Assembly: GCA_030530185.1 (NCBI GenBank)
Contig: JAUMVL010000073.1
Span: 1 to 8,370, forward strand
Origin: Clostridia bacterium
GTDB taxonomy: Bacteria; Bacillota; Clostridia; Christensenellales; CAG-138
DNA: 8,370 nucleotides
Direction of reading: 5' to 3'
A program made the translations under genes and the position numbers. Under the pieces are notes generated by a model. It made no database searches and had not been told where the DNA came from. It worked only from the letters and a program-made list of their open reading frames with translations. Below, in pieces: positions 5,451-8,370 of this stretch (position 1 is the first letter of the stretch; each line of letters starts with the position of its first letter).

Positions 5451-6134
5451 TTATTCCCCAAGCCGATACCCGACGTTGCGGATCGTGATGATCAGATGAC
5501 CGGCTTCGCCGAGCTTCTGACGCAGCGTCTTGATGTGCATATCGACGGTACGCGTCTCGCCTGCAAACGCAAAACCCCAGACGGTGTCCATCAGGCGGCT
5601 GCGCGTGACGACGGTGCCTTTGTTTTGCAGCAGGAACTTCAAAAGCTCGAACTCCTTGAACGTCAGCTCAACCGGCTCGTCGTGTACCGTTACACGGTGC
5701 GTTTCGATGTTCATGACGATCGGATCGTAGCGCAGGATCATGCCCGCACCGGCGGAGAAATCGCGCGAGGTGCGGCGCAGCAGCGCCTTGACGCGGGAGA
5801 CCAGTTCGGTCACGCCGAACGGCTTGGTGATGTAATCGTCGGCGCCGGTGTCGAGACCGCTGACTTTATCGGCCTCGGTCGTTTTGGCGGTGACCATGAT
5901 GATCGGCACCGTTTTCGTTTCGCTGTCGCTGCGCAGATGCTTGAGAATGCTCATGCCATCCTCGCCGGGAAGCATGATGTCAAGAAGAACCAGATCGGGG
6001 ATACGCTTGCCGAGCGCTTCATAAAGCTCGGTGCTGTCGGTGAAGGATTGCACCTCTAAATCGCTGTTTTGCAGTGCATAGGTTTCCAGTTCGCGGATGT
6101 CGCTATCGTCTTCTACCAAATAAATGAGTGCCAT
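5451..6134 (-). CDS. OmpR/PhoP-family response regulator
   Basis: This 227-residue protein is a two-domain DNA-binding response regulator. The receiver domain (1-120) has the acidic pocket EDD (8-10), the phospho-acceptor Asp52 in LLDIMLP, the switch Thr82 in VTAK, and Lys104 in ITKPF. The winged-helix Trans_reg_C domain (about 130-225) has VELTFKEFELLKFLLQNKG (155-173), TRSRLMDTVWG and the terminal TIRNVGYRLGE typical of the PhoP/OmpR group. ATG 6134 is chosen because a perfect AAGGAGGA sits just upstream and because the receiver fold begins there; the open frame upstream of it is antisense-like sequence over pepV. The partner is the kinase gene 3 bases downstream. Target genes are unknown; similarity to PhoP suggests but does not prove phosphate or cell-envelope control. 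Confidence 0.96.
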   Translation of the reverse strand: MALIYLVEDDSDIRELETYALQNSDLEVQSFTDSTELYEALGKRIPDLVLLDIMLPGEDGMSILKHLRSDSETKTVPIIMVTAKTTEADKVSGLDTGADDYITKPFGVTELVSRVKALLRRTSRDFSAGAGMILRYDPIVMNIETHRVTVHDEPVELTFKEFELLKFLLQNKGTVVTRSRLMDTVWGFAFAGETRTVDMHIKTLRQKLGEAGHLIITIRNVGYRLGE

Positions 6135-6138
6135 AGAA

Positions 6139-6146
6139 TCCTCCTT
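6139..6146 (-). promoter_or_regulatory. Ribosome binding site deciding the response-regulator start
   Basis: AAGGAGGA on the - strand lies 4 bases before ATG 6134, inside the 16-base gap after the pepV stop codon. It fixes the start against the longer open frame that runs back into pepV. Confidence 0.85.
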
Positions 6147-6150
6147 ACGG

Positions 6151-7485
6151 TTAAAATACTGTGAAACGCTTGATCGCTTCGGCCATGACTTCCGTATTGA
6201 AGCGCAGGTCATCGAGCGCGACCGACTCGTCGGGAACGTGGCAAAGGTTTTCATCGCCCTCGCGGACGATGCCGAACGCCACGGCGTTGGGCAGCTCGCG
6301 CGCATAGGTGCCGCCGCCCATCGAAAGCGGCTTCGAGTCGCTTCCGTTGATTTCGTTGTAAACCTGCATCAGCGTTGAAACCAGCTCGCTGTCCGCCGGG
6401 ATGAAGTGCCCGGGCTTGATGACCTCCCGCACACGCTCATACCCCAGCGCGCCATAGGCTTTGTCCCAGGCTGCAAGCAGCGCGTCCGCCTTTTGCGAGA
6501 ACGGGTGCCGGCAGTCCGCGGTAAAGGTCACGCCGGTTTCGTCCACGGTGAACATATCGGGCGAATACGTCGTCCGGCCGGATTCGTCCGTCACGTCGAT
6601 GCCGAGCGCCTCGCCGTGCAGATCGAGCCGCCACAGCGCATGAAGGCCCGTTACAAGCGCCAGATCCGCTTCGGGCAGCGGTTGCAGGGAAAGAATCTGA
6701 AGCGCAGCCAAAAGAGCGTTTTTCGCAAATTCCGGCATCGAGGCATGTCCGCCGCGGCCGGTGACCGTGATCGTGCTGCCCGAAAACTCGGCCGTGAAGC
6801 CCTCCGGGACCGGAACCGCTTTGGCGGGACACGGAAGCGAAACGGTCACGACGCCCGGGATCACGTTTGCCGCCGTACCAACCGAGACGCGGATGCCGTA
6901 GGCGCCGTCCTTGTGATAGGTCGATTGCAGAATGCCCATCTCGGAGTTGACGACCGGGTATTCCGCGTCCGGCGTAAACGCCATCGTCGGCGCGCCCTCG
7001 ACCTTTAGATAATGCTCCACGCCGAGCGAACCGATCTCCTCGTCCGTACCGAGAATGATGCGCACCTTGCGCTTCATCGGAAGGCCGCTTGCCTTGACCG
7101 CCGCCAGCGCATACAGCGCGGAGACCGCCGCACCCTTGTCGTCGAGCGTGCCTCTGCCGTAGATGCGGCCGTTGTGGATCTCGCCGCCGTAGGGCGGATA
7201 CGTCCAGCCCTGTCCCTCGGGAACGACGTCGAGGTGCGCCAGGATGCCGAGCGTTTCGTCGCCTTCGCCGTATTCGATCACGCCCGCGTAGCCGTCGGTA
7301 TGCCAGACCTTGGTAAATCCGAGTCTGCGCGCGATGTCAAGCGCCGCCTCGAGCGCGGCATAGACCGTTTTGCCGAACGGCTTGCCCTCTTCCGGCGGTT
7401 CCCCGCGGGAGACCGAGGGGATGCGGACGAGCATTTGCAAATCGCGGATCTGCTGCTCCATGGTAGCGTGGATAAATTCTTTCAT
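6151..7485 (-). CDS. pepV: PepV-type M20 metallodipeptidase
   Basis: PepV is a cytoplasmic two-zinc dipeptidase of peptidase family M20 that splits Xaa-Xaa dipeptides taken up or released by protein turnover. The 444-residue protein fits the family length. Visible motifs: HLDVVP (84-89, zinc ligand His84 and Asp86), GRGTLDDKG (110-118, bridging Asp115), GTDEEIG (146-152, catalytic Glu149 and ligand Glu150), FTPDAEYP (170-177, ligand Asp173), GRGGHAS in the lid domain (His247), GGGTYAR (390-396) and CHVPDE (415-420, ligand His416). Spacing between these matches the known PepV ligand order. ATG 7485 is preferred over an in-frame TTG at 7500 because AAGGAG lies between them with ideal spacing. 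It is 19 bases from the YitT-type gene upstream and 16 bases from the response regulator downstream, so it is probably in one operon with both. A carnosinase-like or related M20 substrate range cannot be excluded. Confidence 0.94.
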   Translation of the reverse strand: MKEFIHATMEQQIRDLQMLVRIPSVSRGEPPEEGKPFGKTVYAALEAALDIARRLGFTKVWHTDGYAGVIEYGEGDETLGILAHLDVVPEGQGWTYPPYGGEIHNGRIYGRGTLDDKGAAVSALYALAAVKASGLPMKRKVRIILGTDEEIGSLGVEHYLKVEGAPTMAFTPDAEYPVVNSEMGILQSTYHKDGAYGIRVSVGTAANVIPGVVTVSLPCPAKAVPVPEGFTAEFSGSTITVTGRGGHASMPEFAKNALLAALQILSLQPLPEADLALVTGLHALWRLDLHGEALGIDVTDESGRTTYSPDMFTVDETGVTFTADCRHPFSQKADALLAAWDKAYGALGYERVREVIKPGHFIPADSELVSTLMQVYNEINGSDSKPLSMGGGTYARELPNAVAFGIVREGDENLCHVPDESVALDDLRFNTEVMAEAIKRFTVF

Positions 7486-7491
7486 TTGCTG

Positions 7492-7497
7492 CTCCTT
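7492..7497 (-). promoter_or_regulatory. Ribosome binding site deciding the pepV start
   Basis: AAGGAG on the - strand ends 6 bases before ATG 7485. An in-frame TTG at 7500 lies directly upstream of this site and would translate through it, so the ATG is the likely start. Confidence 0.8.
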
Positions 7498-7504
7498 CAA
7501 AAAA

Positions 7505-8370
7505 TCAGTTCATGGCCGCAAAGCCCTTGCCGAGAACCTCGCGCGTATCGATGATCGAAACGATTGCATGCTCGTCGTGATTGCGAACGATCGTGCGGAT
7601 CTTGGCCAGCTCTGCGGTTTTGGCGAGGATGTAGACCATCGTCTTATCCTTGTTCGTGAATGCGCCCTTGCACGGAATCAGCGTAACGCCGCGGTGGAGC
7701 TTGAGCACCTCCGGCGCAATCTCGCTCCATTTGTCGGAGATGATGAACAGCGTCTTGTTGCGGTTCATGCCGAGCATCATGTTGTTGAACACGACGCTCT
7801 GCACGCCGAGCGCGATCATGGACAGCGCACAGCCTTCGACGCCAATCCGGTAATCGCCGTTCTGAACGGCCTGCAAAATTCCGAGCGCCATTGCGATGAC
7901 CAGGTTGACGCCCATCGCAATCGACCCGATCGAAAACGAATACTTGCGGCTCAGCATCAGCGCCACAATGTCGGTCCCGCCGGTCGAGCCGCCGAGCCGG
8001 ACGATCATCGCGCCGCAAAAGCCCATAACCATCGCGCCGAACATCGCCGAGACAAAGCGCCATGCGGTGTCGGTCGTATCGAACGGGGCGGGGATGCGGT
8101 ACTGTTCCACAACCACTTTCAGCACCGCGATGCCCGCCGAAAACAGGAAGGTTAACAGCGCGGTGTACAGAACGAATCTGCGATGCAGGTCGCGATATGC
8201 CCAGATCAAAAGCGGAATGTTGACGACGACGATGACGACCCAGGTCGGGATCAGATCGTTGGTCGCGTAGGCAAGCAGCATGCCGAGACCGGTGACGCCG
8301 CCGGAGACGACGGCGGACGGCGTATAGAACAACACGATCGCGACCGATTCGAGCAGGATCATCAGCATCA
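7505..8370 (-). CDS. YitT-family membrane protein with C-terminal DUF2179 domain (5' end outside the window)
   Basis: The frame runs to the window edge. Family members usually have a further 15-20 residues before this point, so the first Met seen (8368) is probably internal to the first membrane helix. Numbering from it, the YitT membrane domain shows the signature VVSGGVTGLGMLL (20-32), helices at about 42-58, 66-88 and 105-124, the conserved loop GGSTGGTD (126-133), and helices at about 147-168 and 180-197. The cytoplasmic DUF2179 domain follows (about 205-285) with HRGVTLIPCKGAFTNKDK (225-242) and IIDTREVLGKGF (272-283). The family is common in Bacillota, and its transport substrate or role is not established. 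It is the first visible gene of the leftward operon; the promoter must lie beyond the window. Confidence 0.93.
   Translation of the reverse strand, partial: MLMILLESVAIVLFYTPSAVVSGGVTGLGMLLAYATNDLIPTWVVIVVVNIPLLIWAYRDLHRRFVLYTALLTFLFSAGIAVLKVVVEQYRIPAPFDTTDTAWRFVSAMFGAMVMGFCGAMIVRLGGSTGGTDIVALMLSRKYSFSIGSIAMGVNLVIAMALGILQAVQNGDYRIGVEGCALSMIALGVQSVVFNNMMLGMNRNKTLFIISDKWSEIAPEVLKLHRGVTLIPCKGAFTNKDKTMVYILAKTAELAKIRTIVRNHDEHAIVSIIDTREVLGKGFAAMN

Noticed and set aside
5112..6059. A 315-codon + strand frame opposite the kinase and regulator genes
   Set aside because: It is antisense to two clearly identified genes, spans their junction, and has low-complexity Arg/Asp/Val-rich composition typical of GC-rich shadow frames.
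6135..6305. N-terminal extension of the response regulator into pepV
   Set aside because: The extension is antisense-free but out of frame within pepV, is Ser/Arg-rich, and precedes a perfect RBS and the natural start of the receiver fold at ATG 6134.
7486..7500. TTG start for pepV
   Set aside because: The extension encodes the RBS itself (AAGGAG); ATG 7485 has ideal spacing.
7370..8155. A 261-codon + strand frame opposite pepV and the YitT-type gene
   Set aside because: It is a shadow frame across two real genes and shows no RBS or family motif.

Overview
The window looks like chromosomal DNA of a GC-rich member of the Bacillota, probably an uncultured Clostridia-type bacterium. The reasons are a Bacillota-style SecA with a C-terminal zinc finger, a PepV dipeptidase, a YitT/DUF2179 membrane protein, an OmpR/PhoP-type response regulator with a PAS kinase, and strong AGGAGG-type ribosome binding sites throughout. 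This placement is an inference; no rRNA or tRNA is present to confirm it.

Region 1 (2-2345, + strand) is the 3' part of secA, without its N-terminal Walker A region. It is closed by a GC-rich hairpin with a UUCG loop that also works as a terminator for the converging genes on the other strand.

Region 2 (about 2346-4325) is visibly AT-rich. Hand counts of sampled 60-base lines give 17/60 G+C at 3541-3600, against 40/60 at 901-960 in secA. It holds a compact four-gene unit: a small stand-alone XRE/Cro-type regulator on the + strand, and a divergent leftward operon of three tightly spaced genes. These encode a 110-aa multi-pass membrane protein, a 364-aa Sel1/TPR-like protein with three C-terminal membrane segments, and a 58-aa four-cysteine protein. 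The operon has a clear sigma-70-type promoter (TTGACA, 18 bases, extended CATAAT). Two 20-base direct repeats, 33 bases apart, sit on the spacer and on the predicted transcription start, which looks like a regulator operator pair. I do not recognise this gene set as a known system. It is the best candidate here for something undescribed, and it has the marks of recent horizontal gain.

Region 3 (4326-4478) is non-coding. It holds an intrinsic terminator for the leftward operon of region 4 and, closer to that operon, a long near-perfect palindrome (4415-4456) that lacks a U-tract and may be a dispersed repeat or a 3'-UTR element.

Region 4 (4479-8370, - strand) is a GC-rich operon read leftward: YitT-family membrane protein (5' end outside the window), PepV-type dipeptidase, OmpR-family response regulator, and a PAS-containing histidine kinase. 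Gaps between genes are 19, 16 and 3 bases, so the four genes are probably co-transcribed. The kinase has no membrane segment and so probably senses a cytoplasmic signal.
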